Shown here one piece after another: positions 21,825 to 34,657 of a DNA stretch of 64,000 nt. A program made the position numbers and the translations under genes. The first letter of the stretch is position 1. Each line of letters begins with the position of its first letter. The notes under the pieces were generated by a model. It ran no database searches and was not told where the DNA came from. It worked only from the letters and a program-made list of their open reading frames with translations. The stretch comes from Podospora comata (Eukaryota; Ascomycota; Sordariomycetes; Sordariales; Podosporaceae): the NCBI GenBank assembly GCA_017354895.1, contig CP071494.1, positions 2,480,001-2,544,000 on the forward strand, in the 5' to 3' direction.

Positions 21825-24800
21825 ATGGCGAGCACAATCCCCACGAACCCGAGCCCTCAGACGCTCAATATTCTTCTCCAGAAGATCGGTGATCCCGACC
21901 CAGATTTCCGGTTCATGGCACTGAACGACATCCTGACCGTTTTCAACATTGCGCGGACCGACTTTTTGACCCACGACTATAACACATCGGCGCGGACAGT
22001 CGATGCTATTGTGAAAGCACTGGATGATACCAATGGGGAGGTCCAGGGCCAGGCCATCAAATGTATCGGCCCTATGGTGCAGAAAATCACAGACCAGCTC
22101 TACATTCCCATGATGGAGAAGCTGGCAACCCTGAAGCTCAAAAACTCACAGGACACCTCGATCCCATCTCTTGCCATGCGGGCCATGGTGGCCGCCCTCC
22201 CCCGCCCCGTACCTGGCGTGTCCAACAACCAGGTGCTCGAAGCCTATTCGGCCATCAGTAAGGCTTTGATCCCAAGGCTCATTGGCCGCAGTGGTTCTAC
22301 GCCGGGGCTGTTGGCCACCGAAAACGAATCTTCCGACTACGTTGACGTTCTGATCGAGGTTGTCAAGTCTTTCGGACCCATGCTTCAGATTTACGAAATT
22401 GAAGTTATTCACAACTCGATTGTTACCCTCATGGAGAATGAAAAGGGCAATTCTGTGCTTAAGAAGCGGGCGGTGGTGGCCATTTCTATGCTCGCCCACT
22501 ACCTAGCGGACGACCATCTAGCACAATTTATCAAGCGCGCCATTCATGTTCTCAACCATCCTAGCCTGACGGGAGTCACCCGTCGTCTCTACATCACGGT
22601 TCTCGGCTCCATGGCTCGCTCAGTACCTCAGCGGCTAGGGAAACACCTTCCAGAACTGGCACCAATCCTTCTTCGTGCTTTGAGTGAGGAAGAATTGGAG
22701 GCGCAGCTTGAGGAGATCAGCGAGGGCGGGGAAGCGAGCTTGGAGTTCAGCGAAGTTCGCGAGGCTGCGTTGGTAGCTCTAGAAGCCTTTCTCGCCAGTT
22801 GTCCCAACCAGATGCGCCCCTATACCGACGAATCCATTGAGGCTTGCCTCCGCTATCTCAGATTCGACCCCAACTATGCGCTAGACGATGACGAAGATAT
22901 GGAGGATGAAGAAGAGGAGGACGATGGGTTCGATGACGATGACGAGATCGAGGCCGATGGCGGTTTCGACGATGACGACGATGCCAGTTGGAAGACTAGA
23001 AGGTGTGCCGCAAAGGCGTTGCATACGTTGATCTCAACTCGTAGCAGCGGCGATCTGCTTGACAGCGGAGTGCTCTACACCAAGGTGGCGCCAGCTCTAG
23101 TGAAGAGATTCGACGAGCGCGAAGAGAATGTACGACTGGAAGTCCTCTCCGCCATGGCTCTGCTCGTTCGCAAGACCGGGGAGGGCGTCATCCCCGAGTT
23201 CTCCCTTGAAAGCCCCAGCGAATTCGTTCATCAGCAGCCTCCGAGCAGGAAACGGAGACGGCAGAGCAGTGCAGGCGGGGCTTCAGCGTTGGCTAACATG
23301 ATCGCACCCGCAAGCCTCGCCGGAACCGGGCTTGCCTCGCCAACATTGGAGAAGGTGCCAGCAACAGGACCTCGTGCCGATCTTGCTGCTCTCACCCCTT
23401 CCATCATCAAGTCACTCGCCAAGCTGCTCAAAGGAAAGCTTATCCCCACCAAACAGGCGTCTATCAACCTCCTCGATGATATCATCACTGTGCAGAGAGG
23501 TGGTCTTGGGCAGTATTTCGACCAAATCTTTGGTCCTATCATTGAGGCTATCAAGCCGTCCAGCGTTGCCTCTACTTCGGCGTCGCTCACTTCTGCTGGA
23601 GGAAGTGCTTCCGCCACTGCAACCACACTGAGAATCGCTGCTTTGCGTCTCACTAGCGATATTGTGAAGAATCACTCGTCGGCTGTGCTTCAGCCCCATC
23701 TCCCCAGCCTAGTCACGGGCCTGGTGTCTGTGGCTCACGACCGCTTCTACAAGATCTCCAGTGAGGCTATCCAGACGGCTGAGGAAGTGGTGAAAGCCAT
23801 TACACCTCCTCGCTCCCGACTGACCGCGCAAAAGTTCAAGGGTGAACTTCAAAAGCTGTACGACGTCATCATCGACCGGATCAGAGATAATGACGCCGAT
23901 GCCGAGGTTCGTCAAAAGGCCATCCACGCCCTCGGGACTCTTTTGGCTAGAACTACAGGGAACGAAGGCTCTGGTTTGCTATCGGAGGACAAGCGCAAGG
24001 CTGCCTTGGGATTCTTGCTTGAGCGCTTGAGAAATGAGACCACCAGGATAGCTGCGGTCCGAGCCATCGATACTGTGGCCGCGTACTCGCTTGGTTCTGT
24101 TCAGCTTGAGCCGGAATGGATCCGTCAGGTTGCCCATGAACTTGCTGCCCAGCTAAGAAAAGCGAACCGGGCCCTGCGTGGCTCGAGCATCGTTGCTCTG
24201 AAGCATCTCATCCTTTCCCCCTCGACCAAGGGCACTCTTGACCCAGATTCCGCTCAGGCCATCGTTAATGCGCTTATCCCTGTCATTACCAGCAACGATG
24301 CTCAGCTTCTGGCACCTGGTCTTCTCATCCTCGCGCACCTGACCCAAGAGATGCCCCAGGTTGTTATCACCCCACAGCTTGTGACCGTCATCTGCGGCCT
24401 GGTCAAGACAACAGTCCCAGGCACGGTGCTCGACTCCTTGTTGATCCTGGTGACCAACGCTGGTCAGGCTGGCCAAGGCAAGTCCTTGATGCAAGGGCTG
24501 CTTAGGGACGTTGGTGTCGCTGGTGACCCTTCTGTGGTCGGCAAGGTCATTGGCACTCTGCTCGTGGCCAGCGGGGACTCAGCCGGTGTCCAGCTCGATA
24601 ACTTTGTGAGCGAGGTGAAGAATAACACTCAGGACCAAGCCAGGGCCAGCTTGGCTCTTGCTGTGATCGGTGAGGCAGGATTGAGACTTGGTGCGAGCTT
24701 CCCGGTGCCGCCGGAACTTTTCCTGAACCAGTTCAGCAACGAGTATGACAAGGTCTCGTTGGCTGCTGCTGTCGCACTTGGACGAGCTGGTGCTGGGAAC

Positions 24801-25925
24801 GTCTCTGTGTATCTTCCCGTCATCTTGCAGGCGATGGGCAAGAAGGGCAACACTCAGTACCTACTGCTCCAATCTATCAAGGAAATCCTGCAGCAAGCGG
24901 CGCTGTCCTCAACGGATATCAGCCGGTACTCCGGCACCATTTGGGACCATATTTTGGCCTTGACGGATGCCGAGGACAACAAGGCAGTCTGCGCCGAATG
25001 CGCGGGTCGCATGGTCATCATTGACCCCAAGACGTATATGCCGAAGCTTGAGGTTCGTCAGAGCTCTTGTTTATTTGTCACATATCAGTTGATCATGCTA
25101 ACATTTCGAAACTAGGCTCTACTCAAGGACAAGTCGCCTGTGCTGAGGGCCACTGCCGTCCAGGCTTTGAGATACACACTGCCAGACGATAATGAGGCCT
25201 TTGACGCGGTCCTTAGATCGTCGCTCTTTGACATGCTCAAGACTGTCCTTGAAGATCCCGAGTTGGAGATTCGCCGTCATGCCCTGTCTACCCTCAACTC
25301 TGCCGCCCACAACAAGCCCGAGCTGATCATGGGCCGTTTCAACCAGTTGATTCCTTATGTCATGAAGGAGACGGTCATCAACCCTGACCTCATCAGGGAG
25401 GTGACCCTGGGCCCTTACAAGCACAAGATCGACGACGGCTTGGAGGTCCGCAAGGTAGCATACGAGACGTTGTATGCGCTCATGGAGACGGCCTTCTCAC
25501 GGATTTCTATCATTGATCTCTACGACCGCATTATTGCCGGTCTCTCTGACGAGCATGATATCCGTGCGCTCTGCAACCTCATAGTGTCCAAGCTTGTCTA
25601 TCTCGACTCGGCTGAGACGATCCGCCGGTTGGATCCTATTGCCGCGGCCTTTAGGGCTACGCTCTCGACTAAGCTCAAGAACACGGCGGTCAAGCAGGAG
25701 ATTGAGAAGCAGGCCGAGGCCAACCGGGCGGTGCTCCGCGTGACTTTGCTGCTTGGTGACAAGCTCAAGTCGGAGCTGGCGACGGCGGGCGGTGCGGCGA
25801 CTGGCGGGCATGAGGTGTGGACTAGCTATTGGGATTGGGTCAACAAGGACTTCAATGAGCAGCTCAAGGCTGTGAGGGAGGAGATTAAGAGTTTGTCTTG
25901 GAATACTATTAGTGCTTCGTCTTAG
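21825..25925 (+). CDS. CAND1/TIP120-like cullin exchange factor
   Basis: HEAT-repeat solenoid that binds un-neddylated cullin-RING ligases and swaps substrate receptors. Exons 21825-25052 and 25116-25925 join in phase 0 (intron GTTCGT..ACTAG with branch GCTAAC), giving 1345 residues, close to the family length. The N-terminus ILLQKIGDPDPDFRFMALNDI and the HEAT segment GEVQGQAIKCIGPMVQKI match CAND1. An acidic insert rich in Asp/Glu (about 350-388) is followed by SWKTRRCAAKAL, the usual CAND1 order. The C-terminus has VLEDPELEIRRHALSTLNSA, PELI and YGPYKHKIDDGLEVRK-like (here LGPYKHKIDDGLEVRK), then the segment IRALCNLIVSKL. The start sits in a good context, CACCATGG. The donor GTTCGT is slightly unusual but the phase is exact. 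Confidence 0.96.
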
Positions 25926-26771
25926 GTGGAGCGTGTAGGGGGGCTGGGGCTTGGATTTTGGCTTTGGTCGGGAGAGGAGGTGGTGGCGGTGGAGCCGGTG
26001 AGAGAGGCACTAGGGGAGGTGACGACATCTTGTGGAGCAATGTGAAGTAGTAAGGGAGATAATGAGACGGGAACTGGAGCCGCGAACAAGATGGAACTTG
26101 GAGGTTTATTCATCGAGACGGAGACTAGAGGAGCTGAGAGGACGGGAGCGGGCGGAGAAGTCGTTGAGAACAGAGGAGCGAGCAGAGGGGCAAGTGAAAA
26201 GGAACCCACGAGCGACGTGGAGAAACATGAAGAGGGTGGATGAGGAGTGGAGGAGGAAAGTTTGTTGAGAGGTTGCGGGGGATGGGGTGGAAAGGAGGAA
26301 AATAGAGTGGTGAGCGGTTTGTATGGGTGTTTTTAAGCGATTATTGGGGAGGCTTTGAGATGTCTGTTTTGGTGGTTTTGTGTATCGTCACTTTGGGGGT
26401 GGGGGTGGGGGGAGGGGTTAGCCATTGTAGAGTTTTGTGAGTGTGCATGGATATTGTTGATAGGAATCAAGAAAAGAGCGATTGCGTATACTGGTGGTTG
26501 ACATGCCGTGAACGTAAAAGTGGCACTGCCTGCAGGTTGGTTATTCAAGGCATGCTGCCATTGTTTAACCTTGCTTCTAGCATTGTCCTCGGTTCCTGAA
26601 ATGTTCTGACCATGATCCACGCGACAAAACTGGAGTTGGTCATAACCATGATGGAAATCTAATAGTAGTCTATTCTGCTAACTCTACTTTTGGTTCTGCT
26701 TTGACCCATAAGAAACTCCCTTCTTTTTTCCTTTTTTTTTTTCCTTTATTTGAACCCCCAAGCCCGAGAAT
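25926..26771. other. Intergenic between convergent genes
   Basis: 3' flanks of CAND1 and GMP synthase. The first 400 bases are strongly purine-rich on the plus strand (GA and GGAG runs). No gene seen. Confidence 0.6.
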
Positions 26772-28871
26772 TCACTCCAGCTCAATAGTCCCAGGAGGCT
26801 TGCTAGTAATATCATACGTAACCCTAGCAACACCATCCACCTCGTTGACAATCCTCCTCGCAATCTTCTTGAGAAGATCAAACTTGAACTCATACGGCTC
26901 AGCCGTCATGAAATTTGTGGTGGTAACCGCACGGAGGATGATGATGTACCCATACACACGAGCGTCACCCATCACACCAACCGCCCTGTTGGTGTCAAGA
27001 CCAGCGTAAGCCTGGGACATCTCATTGTAGATACCCGCCTCACGGATCATGCTGATAAAGATATGATCAGCCTTGCGGGCGATAGCCACACGCTCGGGGG
27101 TGACCTCGCCAATGATTCTGATGGCGATACCGGGACCGGGGAAAGGGTGGCGCATGACGAGATCCTCGTGGATGCCGAGTTGACGGCCAAACTCACGGAC
27201 TTCGTCCTTGAACAGCTCGCGCAGGGGTTCGATGAGCTTGAGGCCTTGGCCGTTCATCATGCGGGCGGGGAGACCGCCGACGTTGTGGTGGGTTTTGATG
27301 GTGGCGGAGGGACCCTTGAAGCTGAGGGACTCGATGACGTCGGGGTAGAGGGTGCCCTGGAGGAAGTACTCGACCTTGCCGGCGTTGGGGGTGTTCTCGG
27401 CGGCCTTTTCGATTCTGATGGCCTCCTCCTCGAAGAGGTCGATGAAGGTGCTGCCGATGACCTTGCGCTTGGCCTCGGGCTCGGTGAGGCCCTTGAGGCG
27501 GCTGAGGAAGAGGTCGGCGCCGTCGATGACGGTGAGGTTGATGCCGAGGTGCTTCTCGAGTGTCTCCTTTACTTGCTGGCACTCGTTAAGACGCATGACA
27601 CCGTTGTCAACGAGGACGGCGTGGAATCTGTCACCTATGTAATGTGTCAGTGGACTGTGCAGGTCAACTTTGAAAATCAAACAACTTACCAATAGCCTCA
27701 GTCATGAGACGGGCAGCGACTGTACTGTCGACACCACCGGAAACGGCACCAATAACCTGGGCCTTGGGGCCAACGAGCTTGCGAATGCGCTGAATCTCGT
27801 GCTGGATGAAGTCACTCATGACCCAGTGTTGTCTGGCACCGCAGATATCGACGGCGAAGTTCTTGAAAAGCTCAACACCGCGGGGAGTGTGCTCGACCTC
27901 GGGGTGGAACTGGACGCCGAAGACGGGCTTGGTCTCGTGGGCAATGCCGGCAAACTCAGAGTTAGGAGTGCTGGCAAGGATGGTGAAGCCCTCGGGAAGC
28001 TTGACCAACTTGTCGAAGTGGCTCATGTAGACTGTTTGAATTCGAGTCAATGAAAACGAACCGAGTATATTTGGAAGGGTAGTATGTACCATGCATCTCC
28101 TCACCAAGGCCTTGGAAGAGCTTGTTGACGTGGTCAGCACCCTCAACCTTCTTGATGGTGACATCCTTTGAATCATCAAGTCAGCACGCTTATTTTTGAA
28201 AAACAGAGTCAACCAAGTCTAAACCTACCGCATGACCGTATTCCCTAGCCTCACCAGCGGCAACGTTGGCCGAGTTGGCCCGCCAAGCGATCTCCTGGCA
28301 ACCATAGCAGATGCCAAGAATGGGGACACCCAGGTCGAAGACGGCGGGGTCGGCGTCTTTGATACTCAAGTCAGTTCATGACATCCTGCGCCTTGATCAC
28401 CCCCTGAATTTGGGATGAGTAAACTCACGAGGAGCAGCCTCATCATAGACTGAGGCGGGACCTGGAGTTGGAAATGGTGGTTAGCGATTATGTCTCAACC
28501 TCAAACTCAAGATCAGCCTATGATAAGGGGTATGATAACATACCACCACTGAGGATGACACCCTTTGGCTTCCATGTCAAATCGGCAATCTTGGTGGTGC
28601 ATGGGAGCATCTCAGCATAGATGTTAAGAGATCTGAGACATCTTAGGATCAAGTGGCTGGTCTGGGAGCCAAAGTCCAACAGGAGGATGGTCTACGAAAA
28701 AAAAAGGTCATGAGTGAGTGAGTGGTTCATCATGGTGGTGGTGAGCTGATAAGAAGTTTGCGATGCGCCCAGCGCATGGAGGGGTAATTTTTCTGAAAAG
28801 ATCAAAACACTTCAACTCACATCGAAGGTCTGGTTGGGGGCCTCGGCCTCGGCGGAAGTAGCAGCAGCCAT
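26772..28871 (-). CDS. gua1: GMP synthase (glutamine-hydrolysing)
   Basis: Converts XMP, glutamine and ATP to GMP, the last step of de novo GMP synthesis, in the cytosol. Seven exons (28871-28821, 28691-28544, 28461-28429, 28356-28229, 28165-28090, 28031-27690, 27634-26772) all splice in phase to 546 residues. The glutamine amidotransferase domain has [13 protein letters not shown], the nucleophile in GICYGCQE (Cys about 94) and [11 protein letters not shown] (His/Glu of the triad). The ATP pyrophosphatase P-loop is [14 protein letters not shown] (about 243-255). The C-terminal dimerisation domain has [18 protein letters not shown] and ends [10 protein letters not shown]. All six introns fall in the N-terminal half and several are tiny. 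One exon is only 33 bases. Confidence 0.97.
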
Positions 28872-29593
28872 TGTGTCAGAATAATCAAAAGGGGGTATAT
28901 CTTGCTTGCTGAAATCCGATGGAGCAAGCGATTGTGAAGGACCGCCGTTTTATTAACCTATGATTCACAACAGCCAGGGCAAAAAAATAAAATTTTCCAC
29001 TCGATGGAGGGGCGAGATTGGTAACACGCTCCCCCACTCTGCAGCTTGGAGGGGTGACCCTCCAAGAAATCCCCGTCTTTAATAGAGGGTGGTCCGTGTG
29101 TAAGTGCTTATCAGTGAAGGAGACTTTCCTATTTGGGCAGTACTTTAATACTCACACGCCATTCTTGAGATGAGAAGACAAGATGTGACAATAAACTTTC
29201 CCATGAAATATCATCCTAGTCATTGAAATGCGGAATAGGTGTTTCTGACCATCTTCTGGTAACATTGTTGCATAGAGAAAACCAAGAGTCATGGCTGCAG
29301 GGTCAACGACACCAACCGTGGTGCCCCAAAGTACCGGTACTTACTCCACACCCTTCAGCCCAGAGCTCAAGCCACAGCAAGCGGGTCCCGCAGTTCAATC
29401 AAGCAAATCGACTCCACTGCGCAAGCCGTCGTTGTCCCTGAACATGCATCGCCAATTCTCAAGCTCCTTGACAGCTCCATATCAACAACATCCCCAGCCA
29501 TAACCACACCCGCCATTATCCACGCGCATATCCATCCATACCTAATTGAATCATACACATCGCTTGGGGCATCAGCAACAAAAAACCACAACA
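28872..29593. other. Intergenic, shared promoter of gua1 and trs31
   Basis: Divergent promoter region. A 70-codon open frame at 29291-29503 (plus) lies upstream of trs31. It may be an upstream ORF in its leader or chance; its Ser/Pro/Gln-rich sequence matches no family I know. Confidence 0.5.
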
Positions 29594-30349
29594 ATGTCCC
29601 AACCGCGACCCCCTCCCACATCATCAGGCAACCCATCAGCCCCTCCCCAAAAAGAACCCTCCTCCTCCCACGCCACTGGCCTCCGCTACCCCTCCAACGG
29701 TAAAACCATCTACCACCGCCACCTCTCCCGCAGCCGAACCGCCGAGCTCTCCCAAGCCTCCTTCGCCTACCTCTTCTCCGAAATGGTCACCTACGCCCAA
29801 AGGCGAGTAACCGGGATCCAAGACCTCGAGAAACGGTACCATTCTCCCTTTCCTCCCTTTTCCCCTCCTCCATACTAATCTTTTCATTACCCCAGCCTCA
29901 ACACCCAAGGCCACCCTCTAGGCCTAAAACTCCTCGACCTCCTCCTCATCCGCGAACCCCCCCGCTCCCAATCCCGCCCCCTCAACATCATCACCCTCCT
30001 CCACTTCATCAAGATCAACCTCTGGCAGCACCTCTTTGGCCGGCAAGCCGACCGCCTCGAAAAATCCTCCGATCCCGACGCGCCAGACGAGTACATGATT
30101 ATCGACAACGAACCCCTCGTCAACGCTTACGTCTCTGTCCCAAAGGAAATGTCACAGCTCAACTGCGCGGCGTTTGTGGCCGGCATCATCGAGGGGGTGT
30201 GTGACGGGGCGGTTTTTCCTGCGAGGGTCACGGCCCATAGCGTGGGGAGTAAGGAGGAGGGGGAGATGTGGCCGGGGAAGACGGTGTTTTTGGTCAAGTT
30301 CCAGCCCGAGGTGTTGGAGCGGGAGGCGTTGATTGGTGGGAAGGGTTAG
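29594..30349 (+). CDS. trs31: TRAPP complex subunit Trs31 (TRAPPC5, Bet3 family)
   Basis: Core subunit of TRAPP, the Ypt1/Rab1 exchange factor that tethers ER-to-Golgi vesicles. Exons 29594-29835 and 29896-30349 join in phase 2 (GTACCA..CCCAG), giving 231 residues. Recognisable segments are TIYHRHLSRSRTAELSQASFAYLFSEMV, LNTQGHPLGLKLLDLLLIRE, ITLLHFIKINLWQHLFGRQADRLEKS, EPLVNAYVSVPKEMSQLNCAAFVAGIIEGV and the C-terminal VTAHSVG. They follow the order of Trs31 proteins. The first 40 residues are Pro/Ser-rich and poorly conserved. The Met at 29594 is the first in frame. Confidence 0.95.
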
Positions 30350-30859
30350 GAAATGAGAAGAATTGCTGCGGTTGGGGTGGTCTAAAGGTGGTGGAATGGA
30401 GTGGGTTTGCATATGTTATGGCGTTTATGGAGTTGGGCAAGCAAAGTGTTTCTAATGGTAAGGCAAGCGATTTGTTTACAGATGTTATGGGTGTGACCAG
30501 AATAGCAGCTATTGCACTTGGTTAATATTGAGCAGTTGAGGATAAAAAAAAAGATAGAGTAAACGAGCGCTCATAAAGAGGGCTGTATCAATTGGTTATG
30601 GACTAAGTGTATCAATCTGAAACCTGATGGGTATAAAACTTCCTGCTCCGATATGCGCCCTAAACACCTATCCAATAATCCACAGGAAACCCCATTTTGT
30701 CCGAGCTGATGCAACCTGATGACCCTGTGAAACCAAGCCAAACGCCAAAGCAATGCTCTTAAGTCTGAAATTGCCCCGAATGCCGAATGTTGTTACCATC
30801 CTAGCCATCAGTGACCACACGCGCGAGCGAGCGCAACCAGAGCTAGCTCAGACCAGCAA
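30350..30859. other. Intergenic between convergent genes
   Basis: 3' flanks of trs31 and the unknown minus-strand gene. No gene seen. Confidence 0.6.
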
Positions 30860-31945
30860 TCAGCGCGGCAAGCCGCGGTACCCCGACCCCGGAGCGCGAT
30901 GACCAGGGCGTCTGCGCGGGGCAGCATTCCCACGGCCAGCAGCACCCCCAGCCGCAGCAGCCCCAGCACCAGACGAAGTCCCAGGCCGGCTGTTGTTAGC
31001 CCACGGACCCTGGTGAGCATTCCCACCCCCAGGGCCCCTCGACATGAGTTCCTCCAACCCCAAGTCCCTCCAAGCCGGCTCCTTCACCTTCTGAGTCGCC
31101 TTTTGAATCCCGAAGGCGGCGTGCTGATCGGGGACGACATCGTCCTCGTCCTCGGGATTGACAGGCTGGAGGTGAGGCGGGACGTAAATGTCGTCGTTGG
31201 GGAGTTTGGAGTCCTTGCGGAACTCTTCGAGGAGGTCAGCGTGGAAGGAGTGGTGGAAGTGGACGTAGGAGTAGTGGGCGTCTTTATTCTGATCCACCAA
31301 AAACATCAGTTATGAGCTATAATAGAAGGGGAAGGTGGGGGGGGGGGTATATACCATGCTGGCGTGTCCGATCCAGAGTCTAGCAATCGCCCGACTAGTC
31401 TCGGTGGCCTCAACCTCGAGGTTCTTCACCTCGGGCACCTCCGTGATATCCGGCAAAGAAACTATCTGGCTGGATGTGCGGCTGTCGAGCTCCCAGGAAC
31501 TGGTGCTCGTCGCGTACGAGGCGTCGCTGTCGGTATCCGGGCCCTCGAGCTCAGAGGTTGTATCCGCTTCGTTATTGTCGTGGTTGCGGTCGGCGTCACG
31601 GGCTTCGGCGTGGTTGCGGATCCAGTCGAGCAAAAAATCACCCTCTGCCTCAGGAGTGCTGTCTTGACTGAGACCGTCAGAGTCGCCGACGGAGACGTTG
31701 TCGTCAAGGATTTGATCAGTGTGATCGGTCTGGGCAGGCAGGGCAGGTTGATTGCTGTGTTCGTCCTCGTAAAAGGGAAGATTCGGGTGCTGGATGTGAG
31801 AGGGGGGGGGAAGCGGGGGAGAAGAGAATCCGGCAGCGATTGGGTTGGAAGGTCGGTCGAGGTTGGCAGGGTCGACATGGAGGAGATCAACTTCGTCCTC
31901 TGTGTCTTCCCAAATGGTCTCGAGGTCCCGGCCGCCTTGATTCAT
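30860..31945 (-). CDS. Uncharacterised acidic/disordered protein
   Basis: Exons 31945-31355 and 31288-30860 join in phase 0 (GTATAT..GATCAG), giving 339 residues. I do not recognise the family. The first half is acidic and Ser/Asp-rich (IWEDTEDEVDLLHVDPANLD, then many Asp/Glu). The best-ordered part spans the splice junction: EATETSRAIARLWIGHASM then NKDAHYSYVHFHHSFHADLLEEFRKDSK and DDIYVPPHLQPVNPEDEDD. The tail is Gly/Ala/Arg-rich with RGNAAPRRRPGHRAPG, resembling RNA-binding RGG-like tails. No signal peptide or membrane segment. It is probably nuclear or cytosolic. Confidence 0.75.
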
Positions 31946-32638
31946 CTTCGCACTGTGAAGCCTGTGGGCTTGGTATGGTCCGTGCGTTGATGTGGCGCTT
32001 CGTTAGCATGGTGGAAGAGAGAGAAGAGGGACGTGCATTGTGGAGCTGCAGAAGTAGCGAGACTTCTGTTGCTGGGTGGTCTGTGCTTGAGAACCTTGAT
32101 GGTCCGAGCAAGTTCACGATGGCTTGAAATGTACAAGTTCAGCAAGGTTGCACTTCTCAAAGAGGTTGTGTTCAGGAAATCATCGCAGCATTCGAGGTTT
32201 GTGATTGATTTACTGCAACTTGGACCTCAAACGAGCAAAATGATGCAGCGATCCGCACTCGAACAAGTTACTGCTGGCCCTTCTTAATTCTCGATAGACT
32301 TACAGGTAGGATGGGTCTCATTTTATGTGGTTAGTCTTGGTCTGTAAGTAGATTTGGGTGCAGGGCCAAACTGTGTGTAAAGAAAGGGAGTAACAACATG
32401 GTCACGATTTGTGTTGGCTACACGTCGAGGAACAAGAACATATAATGAGATGAATGCCAGATCTTTCTTATTTGTGAGCGAAAACTATGCTACCAAAACT
32501 TCTTCACTATGAGACTTAGATCCAGCCAACTCAATTTCTCCTTCATCGGTCAGCTTCATCTATAAAAGACCAGTGTTGACCACCACTTTTTCCTTGCCAT
32601 GGACGCCCCGAAATCTGCACCCGATCTAAGCCCAGTGT
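31946..32638. other. Intergenic, no gene recognised
   Basis: Upstream region of the acidic protein gene and 3' flank of the secreted modular gene. Only short unconvincing open frames. Confidence 0.55.
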
Positions 32639-34299
32639 CTAATCTTCAAAACCCTCCAGTATTTCACGGATTTGAGGGTCACTTATTGTTATCAGTGGTA
32701 AGAAGCCCCCCTCCTGATTAATACCCCGCATGAGTTCAAAGTACCTCATGGGCATAAGCAGTGTCCTTAAAGAGGATCCGGCATCCTCGCCAATGCCGTT
32801 CCAAAGCCCGGAGAGGTCCTTGGAGATGCACTCGTTGAAAATATGATCTTGGGCGTATTTTGAGACCGTTGCCATATCAACGTTGGGGACAGTGGTATTT
32901 GGCGAGGTATTCCATATCGCCAAAACACAGCTGTTGTACAGAAAACGCATCGACGGCGTCAAATCGGTAAAATTGTATACCCTCCCGCCATCTTCATTGA
33001 TGTAGCCATCTATCAAGATTAGTTCACAAGTTCGCGCCCGAGTCATTAACATGGCGATGGAGTTTTCCCTCGCAAAGTCGGACGTACCTTGAAGCATGTT
33101 GATAGCCTCTTGACAGTCATCCTGCACAATTGGTGCAGTTGGAAAGGTGATATTGCCAAGAAAAGAAGGGGTGAACCCCGTCACGCTGTCAAAGATATTC
33201 TTTATGAGTTCGGTCGCGTTGAAACAACCACTTGAGACTGATCTGCGGGCAACTTTGGACTCCGAGCTGGATCTCGACGAGAGGTTAGCCGCAATAATAG
33301 AGTCATTTGCCCCAGAGGGCAGCTCCGCGTGCGAATGCCAGCCCATGATCTCCCACCACGTTCTGACAGCTATACTGGACGGTAAAAACTCCGTCTTCAG
33401 CCCACCAAAGGGGAAGGTAGTGTTGTCGCCAACTCCCCAAACCGCTCCAGACTTGTTGGTATTGATACAATGATCAAAAATGTAGTCCTTGGTCCACGAC
33501 ACAACTGTTTGCATCGGTACATCCGGGATCGGGATTGACTTGTTGAAGGCGGACTGGTAGAGGATGGCGCTGCACTTCTCGTTCATGATCCAGATGTAGT
33601 CCTTTGGGCTGTTGAATGTGTAGTTGGTGGTGTACTGGCCTGATCGTTGTTAGCTACCTAGATAAAACCTTCCGACTGGTAGGGACATTGACCTACTGGC
33701 AAGCGTGTCAAAGACACTTTGGCAGTCTTCGGTCCACTGAGCAAAGGCAGGCTTGAAACCCAATTCAAAACACAAAACGTTTGGCGGAAGTTTTGGCGGA
33801 TCGTCCCTAGGATGGAGGACAGCAGGGGGGGTGAAATCCGGGTCCCAGTACATGAAGGTAAAATTCAGAGGGTTCTCCTTGTCGTCGTTGACCCAAGTCG
33901 CCGCGAGCGCACTCTCCACATGACATGTGAAATTCAACAAGCTGTCGATGAGCTTGTCCTTTTTGATGATGGATACTTTGTTGGGACTGACGTTGCAGAA
34001 AAACCCCTCGCACAGTTTGGGCATTTTGATATCGCAGTGTCCAGGCTCGAGGGTCACATACTCCGAGGTGTAGTTGTCTGTACATTGCTCGTGTTAGAGA
34101 AACATGGGCCAGCTGTATTGTTGTCTGACACGGGCATCTTGTGAAAATATGTCGACATACCAGCATACTCAGCAATGAGTTCTGTGCAGTCTGCTGAGTG
34201 GAGGTATGCCTGTTCTGAGCAAGATCTCTCCTTCAACGAAGGCTGGGCGAATGCCAACCCAAGGAGGAGAGTAGGGAATAAGAGAATCCACAGCATCAT
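32639..34299 (-). CDS. Secreted three-module protein of the Asp-Cys family (copy A)
   Basis: Four exons (34299-34161, 34077-33697, 33639-33088, 33009-32639), all joined in phase 1, give 480 residues. The signal peptide MMLWILLFPTLLLGLAFAQ is followed by three related modules. Each begins right after an Asp-Cys helix, at the phase-1 intron: DCTELIAEYA, DCQSVFDTLA, DCQEAINMLQ. Inside modules 2 and 3 the pattern is C-x-x-x-[LI]-[YW], then PxxDVxMxTV, an amphipathic helix and I-F-[DN]-[HE]-C-I (KCSAILYQS..YIFDHCI and SCVLAIWNT..HIFNECI). Many N-glycosylation sites (NFT, NYT, NTT, NKS) support secretion. Intron 3 (33010-33087) is stop-free and 78 nt, so a longer isoform is possible. A TATA-like element lies 105 bases upstream. 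Function unknown; similar Asp-Cys/Cys-Ile modules recur in uncharacterised fungal extracellular proteins. Confidence 0.85.
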
Positions 34300-34657
34300 G
34301 TCGAGTTGTGTTGTGAGTCTCGAGTGTGGTGTGTGTTTGATTTTGGGAAATTTGCGATTGGTTTCTGGAATCAGGCTGCCTTTTTTTTCCAGAGAAGGAC
34401 CAAAATATATACCTGGGAGGAAAGTAGGGAAGTCACAAATCACTGATGTCACCAAGTCCCGCTTGTATGTTTTGCGAGATCGGTTGACCGCACCTGCCAT
34501 TTTACTTGTGTGACTAACATTCTCGGGTGCGGACCATCCACCTCGAAAGGCTCGAATTCTCCGTCAACAATGGCATCAGCTGCAGCATTTTACCCTTTGC
34601 TTCTGGCAAAAACAGGTCACGCCCTCCCCCCGTCCTCCTACCGCCCCATCTTGTTGT
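34300..34657. other. Promoter region of copy A
   Basis: Between copy A and the 3' end of decayed copy C. No gene seen. It contains the TATA-like site described separately. Confidence 0.5.
34402..34411 (-). promoter_or_regulatory. TATA-like element upstream of copy A
   Basis: Minus strand reads TATATATTTT about 105 bases before the copy A start codon, a plausible fungal TATA position. Decayed copies C and D have similar elements at similar distances. Confidence 0.4.

Noticed and set aside
27063-27695. 210-codon plus-strand frame opposite GMP synthase
   Set aside because: Shadow of a strongly GC3-biased gene; the minus strand has every GMP synthase motif.
29291-29503. 70-codon frame upstream of trs31 as a separate gene
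   Set aside because: Ser/Pro-rich with no motif. Best regarded as a possible leader ORF until transcripts are seen.
31364-31990. 208-codon plus-strand frame opposite the acidic unknown gene
   Set aside because: Val/Gly/Arg-rich shadow; the minus strand splices to a continuous protein and the plus frame does not.
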